DNA of 64,000 bases from Cyclobacteriaceae bacterium. Its GTDB lineage: Bacteria; Bacteroidota; Bacteroidia; Cytophagales; Cyclobacteriaceae. Where the stretch lies: NCBI GenBank assembly GCA_020832305.1, contig JAFIEV010000080.1, positions 86,215 to 150,214 of the forward strand, read 5' to 3'. The notes under the pieces are model-generated. The model did no database searches. It saw only the letters and a list, made by a program, of their open reading frames with translations, and was not told the DNA's origin. A program made the translations under genes and the position numbers. This document shows positions 52,922 to 62,230 of this stretch, piece by piece. How positions within the stretch are numbered: position 1 is the stretch's first letter; every line of letters starts with the position of its first letter.

Positions 52922-54331
52922 TTAAACTTTTTTATTCTTCCACTTGCCTCTTTTAAATAATATGATGGCAATTAACCCCAATAGTGATTCTGAGATGGCC
53001 ACTGACCAGAATACGCCGTTTTCTCCTAAATTCAATTGAATAGCCAGTAACCAGGCCAATGGGATTTCGAGCATCCAGAAGCAAAAAAAGTTGATCCACA
53101 TGGGCGTTTGCGTATCACCGGCTCCGTTAAATGCCTGTATCATAACCATACCCAGACCATAGAAAATAAATCCATAACTGATAATTCGCATGGCGGTAGC
53201 CCCTGAAGCTACAACGGCATGATTATCGATAAACAGTCCGATGAAAAATTCAGGCATGCCGATAAAAAATATCCCGATTAAACTTAATAAAACAGCGCTT
53301 ACCCATCCGGTTATATAAACTGATTTTTCGGCTCTTTCGGGTTTACCGGCACCTAAATTTTGACCGGTAAGGGTGGCAGCTGCATTGCTCAGGCCCCAGA
53401 CAGGCAGCAGTGCAAATATTATTACGCGTATGGCAATGGTATAACCCGCCATAACCTCGCTGCCAAAAATTGCAATAATACGCATCAAAGCTATCCAGCT
53501 GGCGGTCGCAATAATATTTTGAAATATAGCCCCCAAAGAAATCCTGATCAGTTGAAAAGTAAGCCTGATGTCAAAAACAAAATCCCTTAATTTTACCTTT
53601 ACCCTGGCCTTTCCTCCCAATAAAATATAAAACTGATACAATACAGCAATGCCTCTTCCCGTAGTGGTTGCCAATGCAGCCCCCAGCATCCCCAGCTCGG
53701 GGAATGGGCCCAGACCAAAAATAAGACAAGGGTCTAATATTATATTAATCAGATTGGCCAGCCATAAAACGCGCATCGACAATGCAGCATCTCCCGCACT
53801 CCTGAAAATGGCATTGATGATAAACAACAGCATTACGATCCCATTACTCGCCAGAATTATAGAAAGATAAACAGCACCTTCTTCTATTACCGCTTCATTT
53901 GCCCCCATAAGACTTAAAATCTTCACAGGATAAAATATACCTGGCAAAGAAATAAGTACCGAAACTCCCAAACCTGCAATGATGGCCTGTACTGCGGCCC
54001 TGGCAGCTTTTCGGGGTTCTTTTTCTCCGATTCTCCTCGAAACCAGCGCGGTTGTCGCCATGCTCAATCCAAAACCAATCGCATACACAAGGGTCATTAT
54101 GGTTTCAGTAATGCCAACGGCAGCTACGGAATCAGCGCCCAGGCGGGCTACAAAAAATATATCAACCACCGCAAATACCGACTCCATCACCATTTCCAGT
54201 ACCATCGGTATTGACAGTAATAATATCGCACGCCGAATGCTGCCATGTGTAAAATCCTGTTCCGAACCAGAGATAGATTCCCTGATGTCAGAAAGAAGTT
54301 TTCCGAAAAAAATACTTCGAATGCTTCCCAT
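52922..54331 (-). CDS. MATE-family multidrug/Na+ antiporter
   Basis: The 469-residue protein has 12 membrane segments in two repeated halves with MATE hallmarks (LSIPMVLEMVMESVFAVVDIFFVARLGADSVAAVGITE near 34-71; NAAATLTGQNLGAGKPERAEKSVYITG near 309-335; AFNGAGDTQTPMWINFF near 409-425). These proteins export cationic drugs and metabolites in exchange for Na+ or H+. It is a single gene, divergent from the glucosaminidase gene. Confidence 0.93.
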   Translation of the reverse strand: MGSIRSIFFGKLLSDIRESISGSEQDFTHGSIRRAILLLSIPMVLEMVMESVFAVVDIFFVARLGADSVAAVGITETIMTLVYAIGFGLSMATTALVSRRIGEKEPRKAARAAVQAIIAGLGVSVLISLPGIFYPVKILSLMGANEAVIEEGAVYLSIILASNGIVMLLFIINAIFRSAGDAALSMRVLWLANLINIILDPCLIFGLGPFPELGMLGAALATTTGRGIAVLYQFYILLGGKARVKVKLRDFVFDIRLTFQLIRISLGAIFQNIIATASWIALMRIIAIFGSEVMAGYTIAIRVIIFALLPVWGLSNAAATLTGQNLGAGKPERAEKSVYITGWVSAVLLSLIGIFFIGMPEFFIGLFIDNHAVVASGATAMRIISYGFIFYGLGMVMIQAFNGAGDTQTPMWINFFCFWMLEIPLAWLLAIQLNLGENGVFWSVAISESLLGLIAIILFKRGKWKNKKV

Positions 54332-54571
54332 ATTCTAAAAATGGACTATACCAATTGCAATGTGATTAGATTTAATGATATTGAGGTTAAAAAACCTGAA
54401 AAAGTCTTGCGATGCGATGTTGAATGATCAAAAAAACATGATTGTAGTTTTTATGTCTATATTGTATAAAATATCAGATTTACGCAAATAAAGTAAAAAT
54501 TCGTTATTTTTCATTCAGTTTGTTATATCAATGGTCTCAAATGTGTTTGAAACCGCAATAACCATCGCAAA

Positions 54572-55507
54572 ATGAAGCCGAATATTTTAAAAGCGATTCG
54601 CCGGAATAAAGTTCTTTTGCTGATTTTTTTGTTTGTATTATCAGCTTTCTTTGTCATTCGTTATTTTTTATGGTACCGCAGTACATCAACTACAGAGATC
54701 GTTTATATAGCAGCAAAAACACACAGTGAAATCTTGCCTATTTATGATAGTCTTGTCCCGCCTGTCAGTTATACTGAAATTCCCGATCTTACAGAGCTCG
54801 ATACCAAACAGCGAAAGCAAAAATTTATAGAAATCCTTTTACCATCTATTCTCCTTTTTAAAGAGGAGGTGGCAGCACATGAAAAAAGGCTGGAAGACAT
54901 TCAACTTGTGCTGCGCCATGAAAATCAACTGAAGATTGAGGACAGTCTGTTTCTTGCAAGAATGATGGAAACGCTCAAGGCAGATGACCTCGATGTTCTT
55001 AAAGAAAAAATTAAGGCACACCCCCCAAGCATTGTACTGGCGCAGGCCATTATCGAAAGTGGCTGGGGTACTTCCAGATTTTTCCGTGAGGCTAATAATA
55101 TTTTTGGCATGTGGTCATTCAGCGAAAATGAAGACAGAATACCCGCGAGCATGTCACGGGCAGGTAAAAAGGTTTTTGTGAGAAAATATCCGGATATTTA
55201 CAGCGCCATTCAAGACTATTATTTCACCCTTGGACGGGCGCCGGCTTACCGGTCTTTCCGGAAAGCACGATTGAAAGAAGAAGATCCTATGGTTTTGGTT
55301 TCTTTTTTGCAGCAGTATTCTGAACTTAGATTGGCCTATGTGGAAAAATTGCGTGGCATTATGCGGCAAAACAATCTGCAACAATATGATAGTTATCGCC
55401 TGGACTGGGATTACTTTAATAAAGTAAGATCCCCCAAGGCTACCAAATTAACGGAAGGGGAAATAAAAGATACAACTGAAGCAAATGAAGAAATTTCCAG
55501 TGAATAA
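54572..55507 (+). CDS. Bax-like glucosaminidase domain protein
   Basis: The 311-residue protein has an N-terminal membrane anchor (about 15-32), a helical spacer, and a C-terminal glucosaminidase domain. The domain has IVLAQAIIESGWGTSRFFREANNIFGMWSF (about 155-184) with catalytic Glu in IIESGWG, and YPDIYSAIQDYYFTLGRAPAYR. It should cleave peptidoglycan between GlcNAc and MurNAc in the periplasm. Its stop overlaps the start of the polysaccharide deacetylase by 23 bases, pointing to coupled expression of two wall or glycan enzymes. Confidence 0.9.
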   Translation: MKPNILKAIRRNKVLLLIFLFVLSAFFVIRYFLWYRSTSTTEIVYIAAKTHSEILPIYDSLVPPVSYTEIPDLTELDTKQRKQKFIEILLPSILLFKEEVAAHEKRLEDIQLVLRHENQLKIEDSLFLARMMETLKADDLDVLKEKIKAHPPSIVLAQAIIESGWGTSRFFREANNIFGMWSFSENEDRIPASMSRAGKKVFVRKYPDIYSAIQDYYFTLGRAPAYRSFRKARLKEEDPMVLVSFLQQYSELRLAYVEKLRGIMRQNNLQQYDSYRLDWDYFNKVRSPKATKLTEGEIKDTTEANEEISSE

Positions 55508-56642
55508 AAGACAAATACAGGTGGTGGAAACTTCGCTACGGCATGGCCGAATTTTTCAAACCATTCTTTATTGCATTGCTTTTGCCTGCTTTGGCACTAT
55601 GTCATGTCAGGCCAAACAGAAAACAGAAGCCCCTGAGGCCAACCAGGAAATCACAGCTGCTGAAGACCAGCCTTCCTCAATGATTGATATACCTTGTTTT
55701 GTTTATCATCGTTTCGGTGATAATCGTTACCCCTCTACAAATGTCACTGTGCCTGAGTTCAGAAGCCATCTCCAGTATTTGAAAAATGAGGGTTACAGGG
55801 TTCTCACCTTAGGTGAAGCGGTGAAAATTATAAGCAGACAAGAGCCTGTGTCTGGTAAAATGGCCTGTATTACAGTTGATGATGGCTATAAGTCATTTTT
55901 ACAGGGAGCCATGCCCTTACTCAGGGAATTTGGATATAAGGCTACTTTGTTTGTAAACACAGAAACGGTAGGGGCGGGTGATTATCTCAGTTGGGCAGAT
56001 TTGCAAAAACTCATGCAGGAGGGAATAGAGCTCGGGAATCATTCCCATGCGCATCCTTATTTTTTAAATACCCCGGAACAAGAGCGAAAAGCGGTTTTCG
56101 TCAGCGATGTTCAAAAGGCACAGGATCTTTTTGAGGAACACCTGGGTATACAACCCGAAATTTTTGCATATCCATATGGTGAATTTGATCAGATCATGGA
56201 GGAGAGTCTCCGTTCTATGGGCTTTATTGCTGCTGCTGCACAGAATTCAGGTGTGCTGTGTGAGAGCAGCAATATATATGGTATTCCCCGGTTTCCCATG
56301 GCAGGCAGTTATGCCAGTCAGCAGGATTTTGCAGAGAAAGTAAAAATGCGGGCTATGCGTTTAAATTACAAGGGGCCTGTAAAGCACCTGCCCGGTGAGA
56401 CCAATCCTCCTGTACTGATTTTGAAAACCAATGAAGAACAACTGAATATTTCTGAATTGCAACTATTCGTGCAGGGAGGAAAAGGAGAAATCAAATCTAC
56501 AGGGGATGGGTATATAGAAATCAGGGCATTGGCGCCATTGCAGAGAAGACGTACCCTTTATACACTTACTGCCCGTGCAAAAGAAGGCGGACATTGGCTA
56601 TGGTTTAGTCATCTCTGGGTAAGACCCGAAATCAAAGAATAA
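55485..56642 (+). CDS. Polysaccharide deacetylase (NodB/CE4) lipoprotein
   Basis: The 385-residue protein has a lipoprotein signal ending at TMSC (about Cys41). The NodB domain has motif 1 ITVDDGYKSF (about 125-134, catalytic Asp and metal Asp), motif 2 GNHSHAHPYF (about 187-196, metal His), and FAYPYGEFD. A C-terminal beta domain (about 290-385) follows. Such enzymes remove N-acetyl groups from peptidoglycan, chitin or exopolysaccharide. It overlaps the glucosaminidase gene, so the pair may remodel the same polymer. Confidence 0.9.
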   Translation: MKKFPVNKRQIQVVETSLRHGRIFQTILYCIAFACFGTMSCQAKQKTEAPEANQEITAAEDQPSSMIDIPCFVYHRFGDNRYPSTNVTVPEFRSHLQYLKNEGYRVLTLGEAVKIISRQEPVSGKMACITVDDGYKSFLQGAMPLLREFGYKATLFVNTETVGAGDYLSWADLQKLMQEGIELGNHSHAHPYFLNTPEQERKAVFVSDVQKAQDLFEEHLGIQPEIFAYPYGEFDQIMEESLRSMGFIAAAAQNSGVLCESSNIYGIPRFPMAGSYASQQDFAEKVKMRAMRLNYKGPVKHLPGETNPPVLILKTNEEQLNISELQLFVQGGKGEIKSTGDGYIEIRALAPLQRRRTLYTLTARAKEGGHWLWFSHLWVRPEIKE

Positions 56643-56887
56643 AAGCCATTGGTCATTTTGTTGTTTATTTTGTGTATTTTTCTTTATACTGTGCAACAAT
56701 ATATTATGGTTATCACGATGTTCTTAATATATGGAAGACGGCAAAATAAATGTTTATTAGATAACAGATAACTTTTAAGAGGCTTTGGATTTTATTTATT
56801 TTGCCCGAAATTTCTCATTCACTTATGTACGATTGGTGTGTTTTTTCGTATGCAAGTTTTGTGTGGTCATTTTTAATTGAAAAATGT

Positions 56888-58234
56888 ATGAAAGAAGAAT
56901 CTATCGGTGCTTTAAAAACTGCTTTAAAATATTCACCTGAAAACATACCATTACGACTGCAGCTGGCAGAACTTCTGCTACGGAAAGGAGAGCTGAAAGA
57001 AGCTGAACAGCATTGCAAAAGTGCCTTGAAATATGCCCCCGGAGATCGTCGTGCCAAGGTATTACTGGCATCTGTATATTATCTTACCCGTGAATATTCC
57101 ACTGCCATCGTTATATTGGAAGAAGTACTCAGCGAATATCCCAAATCGGTAGATGCTTTGTTGCTGATCAGCCGGGCATTGCTGGCAGACGGATCTAAAA
57201 TGCAGGCCGCCGAATATTACCGAAAAGCATTGGATATAGAACCAGGTGCCGTAGATGATGAACTGGATGAACACCTCCGGCTTCCTGCCCATGAAGGCCT
57301 CTCAGCATTTGAGGATGACGATTACGACGACGACGATGATGATTATGATTCAGAAGATTATGCTTTTATCGAAAAGCCCGACATTAATTTCAAAGACGTG
57401 GGAGGTCTTGATGATGTAAAAAAGGAAATCGACCTGAAAATCATCAAACCCTTAAAATTTGCTGAATTATACAAAGCCTATGGAAAAAAAGCTGGCGGCG
57501 GAATATTATTGTATGGCCCGCCGGGTTGTGGAAAAACGCATATCGCAAGGGCAACCGCAGGAGAAATTGAAGCTAAATTTATGAACATCACCATCGATGA
57601 TGTGCTGGATATGTGGATTGGCAATAGTGAAAAAAACCTGCACGAACTGTTTGAAATAGCCCGGAATAACAAACCTTGTGTTATGTTTTTCGATGAGGTC
57701 GATGCCTTGGGGGCCAGTCGCAGTGATATGCGGCAATCTTCGGGGAGGCATTTGATCAATCAATTTCTGGCCGAGCTCGACGGAATTGAAAAAAATAATG
57801 AAGGTCTTTTGATACTTGGCGCTACCAATGCACCCTGGCATCTCGATCCGGCCTTTCGCAGACCCGGCCGATTTGACCGGGTGGTTTTTGTTGCACCACC
57901 CGATGAAGCAGCCAGGGTTTCTATTCTCAAACTGATGATGAAAGGCAAGCCCGTCGGTAAAGTAGATTATCAAAAAGTGGCAGCGCAAACCGAAGGTTTC
58001 TCAGGGGCTGATATAGCCGCCCTGATCGATTTGGTGATCGAAGATAAACTTGAAGCATCTTTTAGTTCGGGCATGGCCCAGTCAATATCGACTGATGACA
58101 TCCTGAAAGTGATAAAAAAGCAAAAACCAACCACACGCGAATGGTTTAATACAGCCAAAAATTATGCACTATATGCCAATGAATCAGGCTTGTATGATGA
58201 CATCCTGAATTACCTTAAAATTAAAAAAGCATGA
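56888..58234 (+). CDS. TPR-AAA+ ATPase (Vps4/CDC48-like module)
   Basis: ATG 56888 gives 448 residues; a 56801 start would add a poorly conserved hydrophobic leader. TPR-like helices (about 1-120) lead to an acidic linker (about 142-156, mostly Asp). A classical AAA domain follows: Walker A GPPGCGKT (210-217), pore loop DMWIGNSEKN, Walker B FFDE (267-270), and RRPGRFDRVVF with arginine fingers. The C-terminus (TTREWFNTAKNYALYAN) is like that of meiotic-clade AAA proteins. The stop overlaps the next start (ATGA), so it probably works with the TPR membrane protein. Confidence 0.92.
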   Translation: MKEESIGALKTALKYSPENIPLRLQLAELLLRKGELKEAEQHCKSALKYAPGDRRAKVLLASVYYLTREYSTAIVILEEVLSEYPKSVDALLLISRALLADGSKMQAAEYYRKALDIEPGAVDDELDEHLRLPAHEGLSAFEDDDYDDDDDDYDSEDYAFIEKPDINFKDVGGLDDVKKEIDLKIIKPLKFAELYKAYGKKAGGGILLYGPPGCGKTHIARATAGEIEAKFMNITIDDVLDMWIGNSEKNLHELFEIARNNKPCVMFFDEVDALGASRSDMRQSSGRHLINQFLAELDGIEKNNEGLLILGATNAPWHLDPAFRRPGRFDRVVFVAPPDEAARVSILKLMMKGKPVGKVDYQKVAAQTEGFSGADIAALIDLVIEDKLEASFSSGMAQSISTDDILKVIKKQKPTTREWFNTAKNYALYANESGLYDDILNYLKIKKA

Positions 58235-59481
58235 CCGGAGAAAAGCTTTTGCAAAGAGCGCGTTTTTTTCTTGAACAAAAGCGCTTCGAAGATGCTGAAG
58301 TGGCCCTGAGGCAAATCCTGGGTGATGAACCGGCAAATGCGGAGGTCCTGGTATTACTGGCGCTATGTCTCAAGGAAAAAGGCGATCACAGCACTGCCGT
58401 ACAGGTTATTCAACAGGCCATAGCTGCCAATGCAGGATATGACCCCGCATATTATATATACAGTGTCCTGTTGTTTAGAAATCAAAAAATTGAAGAAGCC
58501 CGCAAGCAGTTAGATATAGCCATTTCTATAAACCCCTTTCATGCCGAATATTTTGGTATGATGGCCCAGATCCATTTGGTGAGAAAGCAATTTTTACAGG
58601 CTTTTGAAGTTGCCCGCAAAGGCCTGGCCATTGATCCCGATAATATCAATTGCCTGAATGTGCAAACCACGGCACTTGTAAAACTCAACCGCAAGGATGA
58701 AGCACGGCAGAGTATTGAAAAAGCGCTGGAAAAAGACCCTGAAAATGCCCATACCCATGCCAATGTAGGCTGGAGTTTGCTTGAAAAAAACGATCCTGAG
58801 CCGGCATTGGAGCATTTTAAAAAATCTCTTCAGCTCGACCCGCAAAGTGAATATGCCAAAGCGGGCATGGTTGAGGCAATGAAAGCCAAATATCTTCCCT
58901 ACCGGCTCTTTCTGCGCTATGCCTTCTGGATGTCGAAATTGAGGGGGACCTACCAATGGTTGGTTATCATAGGATTTTACCTTTTCTACAGATTGTTAAG
59001 CCATACTGCCCAGCAAATGCCCCAATTGCAAATGGTAATTTATCCTTTCCTTATTCTATTGTTGCTGGTGGCGGTTTCTACATGGATTATCGTGCCCCTG
59101 AGCAACTTGTTTCTTCGCTTTAATCTCTACGGACGATATGCTTTAACCCGAGAAGATACCATAAGTTCTACCTGGGTGGGCCTGGCGCTTGTGACAGGTC
59201 TGTTATCTTTGTTGATATATGTTATTTCTCAGTTTTTTGTACTTATGGCCCTGGCCATTTATGCTTTTACGATGATGATACCCCTTAGCCATATGTTTTC
59301 AGAAAAACGCAAAAAGCAAAACTGGAGATTGCCTTATGTAATTGCCCTTGGAATGATTGGTGCACTTGCGGTGGTCAATGTAGGTATTAATGAAGAAACC
59401 GGCCCGGCCCTTTCATTATACATACTGGGGCTGCTAGGGTTTCAGCTTTTAGTAAATGTGTCAGCATCCCGCAATTCCTGA
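58231..59481 (+). CDS. TPR-repeat membrane protein, partner of the AAA ATPase
   Basis: The 416-residue protein begins with at least five TPR repeats (about 1-215: ALRQILGDEPANAEVLVLLALCLKEKGD, ARKGLAIDPDNINCLNVQTTALVKLNR and similar). Four to five membrane helices follow (about 230-410). The TPRs probably face the cytoplasm. Its start codon overlaps the AAA gene's stop by ATGA, so the two are translationally coupled. A role as membrane receptor or substrate adaptor for the ATPase is an inference from context. Confidence 0.8.
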   Translation: MTGEKLLQRARFFLEQKRFEDAEVALRQILGDEPANAEVLVLLALCLKEKGDHSTAVQVIQQAIAANAGYDPAYYIYSVLLFRNQKIEEARKQLDIAISINPFHAEYFGMMAQIHLVRKQFLQAFEVARKGLAIDPDNINCLNVQTTALVKLNRKDEARQSIEKALEKDPENAHTHANVGWSLLEKNDPEPALEHFKKSLQLDPQSEYAKAGMVEAMKAKYLPYRLFLRYAFWMSKLRGTYQWLVIIGFYLFYRLLSHTAQQMPQLQMVIYPFLILLLLVAVSTWIIVPLSNLFLRFNLYGRYALTREDTISSTWVGLALVTGLLSLLIYVISQFFVLMALAIYAFTMMIPLSHMFSEKRKKQNWRLPYVIALGMIGALAVVNVGINEETGPALSLYILGLLGFQLLVNVSASRNS

Positions 59482-59485
59482 AAAT

Positions 59486-60970
59486 ATGATACATGCGTAC
59501 GCAGACAACCTCGAAGGTCATTTTGATAAATTCAGAGAGCAGATTATCGGCCTTGATACTTTTGTTCAGACGCCCTATGGCGCCAAAAAGCTGATTTATG
59601 CAGACTGGATAGCCAGTGGAAGGTTATACAGGGAAATTGAAGATAAGATGCTCCATCAGTTTGGACCCATGGTGGGAAACACACATTCTGAATCTACGAG
59701 TACCGGTCGGGCCATGACCCTGGCTTATCACCAGGCCCATAAGATCATAAAAAAGCATGTCAATGCAGGCAGCGATGATGTGATTATTACCACAGGCTTT
59801 GGCATGACATCTGTTTTGGCCAAATTTCAACGGATTTTGGGGATTAAAGCTCCGGAAAAGCTTATGAAATACTGCCATCTTCCCGAAAAGGAGAGGCCGG
59901 TAGTTTTTTTAACGCATATGGAACATCACTCCAATCACACCCCATGGCTGGAGTCACTTGCCGAAGTCGTAATAATACCACCCGATGAACAACTCGGCGT
60001 TGATCCAGCCAGGCTTGAGGAAATTATTGTCCGGTATGCCGACCGCAAACTTAAGATCGGTTCTTTCTCTGCCTGCTCCAATGTCACAGGCATTGTGCCA
60101 CCATTTCATGAACTGTCAGAAATTATGCACCGCCATGGCGGCTATTGCTTTGTAGACTTTGCCGCCTCAGCCCCCTATGTCACCATCGACATGCACCCGC
60201 CAAATCCTGATCAGCATCTTGACGCCATCTTCTTTTCACCACATAAATTTCTCGGAGGGCCAGGTACTTCCGGTGTCCTGGTCTTTAATAAAGAATTGTA
60301 CAAAAATCGCATCCCCGATCATCCGGGTGGCGGTACGGTAAAATGGACCAATCCATGGGGTGAGCATACCTATATCGATGATATAGAAATCAGGGAAGAC
60401 GGTGGAACCCCGGGTTTTCTGCAAGCCATAAAAACAGCACTTTGCATTAGGCTTAAGGAAAAAATGGGAACAGACAAGATGCTCTTCCGCGAAAAAAAGC
60501 TCCTGGATAAAGCTTTCGAAGAGATGGAGCAAATACCGGGACTCAATATCATGGCTCCTGCACAGAAAGACCGTCTCGGGGTTATTTCTTTTTATTTTGA
60601 TCACATTCACCACAACCTGGCTGTAAGGTTGTTAAATGATAAATTTGGCATTCAAATGCGCGGAGGATGCAGTTGCGCCGGCACCTATGGGCACTATTTG
60701 CTGAAGGTCGACCGGGAGCTTTCAAAACGCATTACCGATAAAATCAGCATGGGGGACCTGTCTGAAAAACCTGGATGGATACGACTTTCATTACACCCCG
60801 TAATGGCCAATGCCGAACTGGATTTTATCATTCATGCGCTTAAAGAGCTTTCTGAAAATGTAAGGGCATGGGAAAAAGATTATTTTTATAACCCAACCCG
60901 AAATGAGTATTTTCATCATAGTGAAACCCTTCAACCCTGGCAGATTCCGGAAGAGTGGTTTACAATCTGA
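59486..60970 (+). CDS. Class V aminotransferase / cysteine desulfurase-like PLP enzyme
   Basis: ATG 59486 gives 494 residues. The class V fold has NTHSESTSTGRAM, VFLTHMEHHSNHTPWLE, HGGYCFVDFAASAPYV, the PLP lysine Lys254 in SPHKFLGGPGTSG and the active-site loop RGGCSCAGTYGH with Cys395 and Cys397. It resembles SufS-type desulfurases and is longer than SufS (about 410 residues), with an insert and C-terminal extension. The substrate may be cysteine or another amino acid. It starts 5 bases after the TPR membrane gene, so it shares that operon. Confidence 0.85.
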   Translation: MIHAYADNLEGHFDKFREQIIGLDTFVQTPYGAKKLIYADWIASGRLYREIEDKMLHQFGPMVGNTHSESTSTGRAMTLAYHQAHKIIKKHVNAGSDDVIITTGFGMTSVLAKFQRILGIKAPEKLMKYCHLPEKERPVVFLTHMEHHSNHTPWLESLAEVVIIPPDEQLGVDPARLEEIIVRYADRKLKIGSFSACSNVTGIVPPFHELSEIMHRHGGYCFVDFAASAPYVTIDMHPPNPDQHLDAIFFSPHKFLGGPGTSGVLVFNKELYKNRIPDHPGGGTVKWTNPWGEHTYIDDIEIREDGGTPGFLQAIKTALCIRLKEKMGTDKMLFREKKLLDKAFEEMEQIPGLNIMAPAQKDRLGVISFYFDHIHHNLAVRLLNDKFGIQMRGGCSCAGTYGHYLLKVDRELSKRITDKISMGDLSEKPGWIRLSLHPVMANAELDFIIHALKELSENVRAWEKDYFYNPTRNEYFHHSETLQPWQIPEEWFTI

Positions 60971-61003
60971 AGCAATGGATACATCTAAACAGTACATTTA
61001 AGC

Positions 61004-61540
61004 ATGGAAAAAGAAATCAGGATAGGCATTATAAATGTTTCTGACAGGGCCAGTGCAGGAATTTATGAAGACATACCCGGAAAGGCCATTTTGTCAACAC
61101 TTCAGGAATATCTCATATCTGAATTTGAAAGTGAATATGCCGTAATTCCCGATGAGGAAGATCAGATTGCTGAAAAAATGATAGAAATGGCAGATGAGAA
61201 AAATTGCTGCTTAATTGTGACCAGTGGTGGTACAGGCCCGGCGCCAAGGGACGTTACACCTGAAGCAACTGAAAAAGTATGCAATAAAATGATGCCTGGT
61301 TTTGGAGAGCTCATGCGAATGGAAAGCTTGAAGTATGTACCTACCGCCATATTATCAAGACAAACGGCGGGTATCCGCAATCAGACCCTCATAGTCAATC
61401 TTCCAGGTAAACCAAGGGCCATCCGGCAGTGCCTGGATGCAATATTTCCAGCCGTACCCTATTGTATTGACCTGATCGGCGGGCCCAGACTTGAAGTGAA
61501 TGAAAAGATTATTAAAGTCTTCAGGCCTGCCAGCACCTGA
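61004..61540 (+). CDS. Molybdopterin adenylyltransferase (MogA/MoaB family)
   Basis: The 178-residue protein has the MogA pattern: IGIINVSDRASAGIYEDIPG (7-26), LIVTSGGTGPAPRDVTPEATEKV (about 65-87) and LPGKPRAIRQCLDAIFPAVPYCIDLIGG (about 136-163). MogA activates molybdopterin with ATP to give adenylyl-molybdopterin before molybdenum insertion. No other Mo-cofactor genes are in the window. It starts 33 bases after the PLP enzyme. Confidence 0.92.
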   Translation: MEKEIRIGIINVSDRASAGIYEDIPGKAILSTLQEYLISEFESEYAVIPDEEDQIAEKMIEMADEKNCCLIVTSGGTGPAPRDVTPEATEKVCNKMMPGFGELMRMESLKYVPTAILSRQTAGIRNQTLIVNLPGKPRAIRQCLDAIFPAVPYCIDLIGGPRLEVNEKIIKVFRPAST

Positions 61541-61712
61541 AATCGCAATCCTCAATATTATGAAATTATCATGCAGGGCTTTTCAGTTCATTGTGAAATA
61601 ATGAATTTATAAAATTTCGTACCTTTGTATAATAATTAATCAATAATATTCGGTAAAAACAAAAATCGAATAAAAAATCGTCGTTTTTATTATGAAAATT
61701 TCATTTTTGTAA

Positions 61713-61720
61713 TAACTTTG
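61713..61720 (+). promoter_or_regulatory. -7 promoter element of tRNA-Gln
   Basis: TAACTTTG matches TAnnTTTG exactly, 66 bases before the tRNA. The predicted leader contains a hairpin CAGCGCT/AGCGCTG (61752-61770) followed by TCTTTT. Confidence 0.55.
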
Positions 61721-61751
61721 GGTCTTGCAAAGCGAAAAATTTCCTGATACC

Positions 61752-61770
61752 CAGCGCTGTATTAGCGCTG
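61752..61770 (+). other. Leader hairpin before tRNA-Gln
   Basis: CAGCGCT (61752-61758) pairs perfectly with AGCGCTG (61764-61770), loop GTATT, followed by TCTTTTATATT. It looks like a short terminator or attenuator placed between the tRNA promoter and the mature tRNA, though it may simply be a processing signal. Confidence 0.55.
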
Positions 61771-61786
61771 TCTTTTATATTATATC

Positions 61787-61858
61787 TGCCGGGTCGTCTA
61801 AGTGGAAGGATATGAGATTCTGACTCTCAAGGTAATGGTTCGAATCCATTCCCGGCAG
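61787..61858 (+). tRNA. tRNA-Gln (anticodon CUG)
   Basis: The acceptor stem TGCCGGG (61787-61793) pairs with CCCGGCA (61851-61857), discriminator G. The anticodon stem TGAGA/TCTCA encloses loop TTCTGAC with anticodon CTG (61820-61822). The T loop GTTCGAATC is normal. The U1-A72 pair is typical of tRNA-Gln. CCA is not encoded. No other tRNA is clustered with it; non-coding repeats follow directly. Confidence 0.95.
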
Positions 61859-61937
61859 CTTTAATACGACAGGTCTTGAAATGCCTCAAATTTGACGATT
61901 AATATTGACCTTAGTCAGAATTGCGATAATCTCGTGG

Positions 61938-62003
61938 GTAAAGATGTATCATATATGAGACCCCGCCCCGAACGCTATGCTTTTCGGGATTTCGGTTTCA
62001 CCT
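61938..62003 (+). repeat. R2 element, copy 1
   Basis: GTAAAGATGTATC and, after a 15-base insert, CCCGAACGCTATGCTTTTCGGGATTTCGG. The TCCCGAA/TTCGGGA-type arms form a hairpin. Related copies lie at 62611, 63528 and 63901. Confidence 0.75.
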
Positions 62004-62056
62004 CAATCTGCGACGAGGACTGCCAACAGCAGCGAATGACCTTTTTTTACACCGGT

Positions 62057-62080
62057 GTTGTTGGAGTTTTCTCCAACAAC
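62057..62080. repeat. 10-bp hairpin in the repeat region
   Basis: GTTGTTGGAG (62057-62066) and CTCCAACAAC (62071-62080) are exact complements with a TTTT loop. It immediately precedes the C-rich segment that recurs at 63949. Confidence 0.7.
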
Positions 62081-62127
62081 CACCCCCATACATAAATGCA
62101 TAATACCACCCTGATCTGACACACACA
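62078..62127 (+). repeat. Long-period repeat segment, copy 1
   Basis: A segment of about 50 bases (AACCACCCCCATA ... GATCTGACACACACA) recurs almost unchanged at 63949-64000, 1871 bases away. In each case R2 lies upstream. Confidence 0.8.
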
Positions 62128-62230
62128 TCCCACCACCTCAACCAACAAAATTTCTTTATGCCCAGCGGATTTCAAACCCTGCTTAAAATTATGAAAGGCA
62201 CACCTGCCTTCCGCCATGTTTGGGTAGTTT

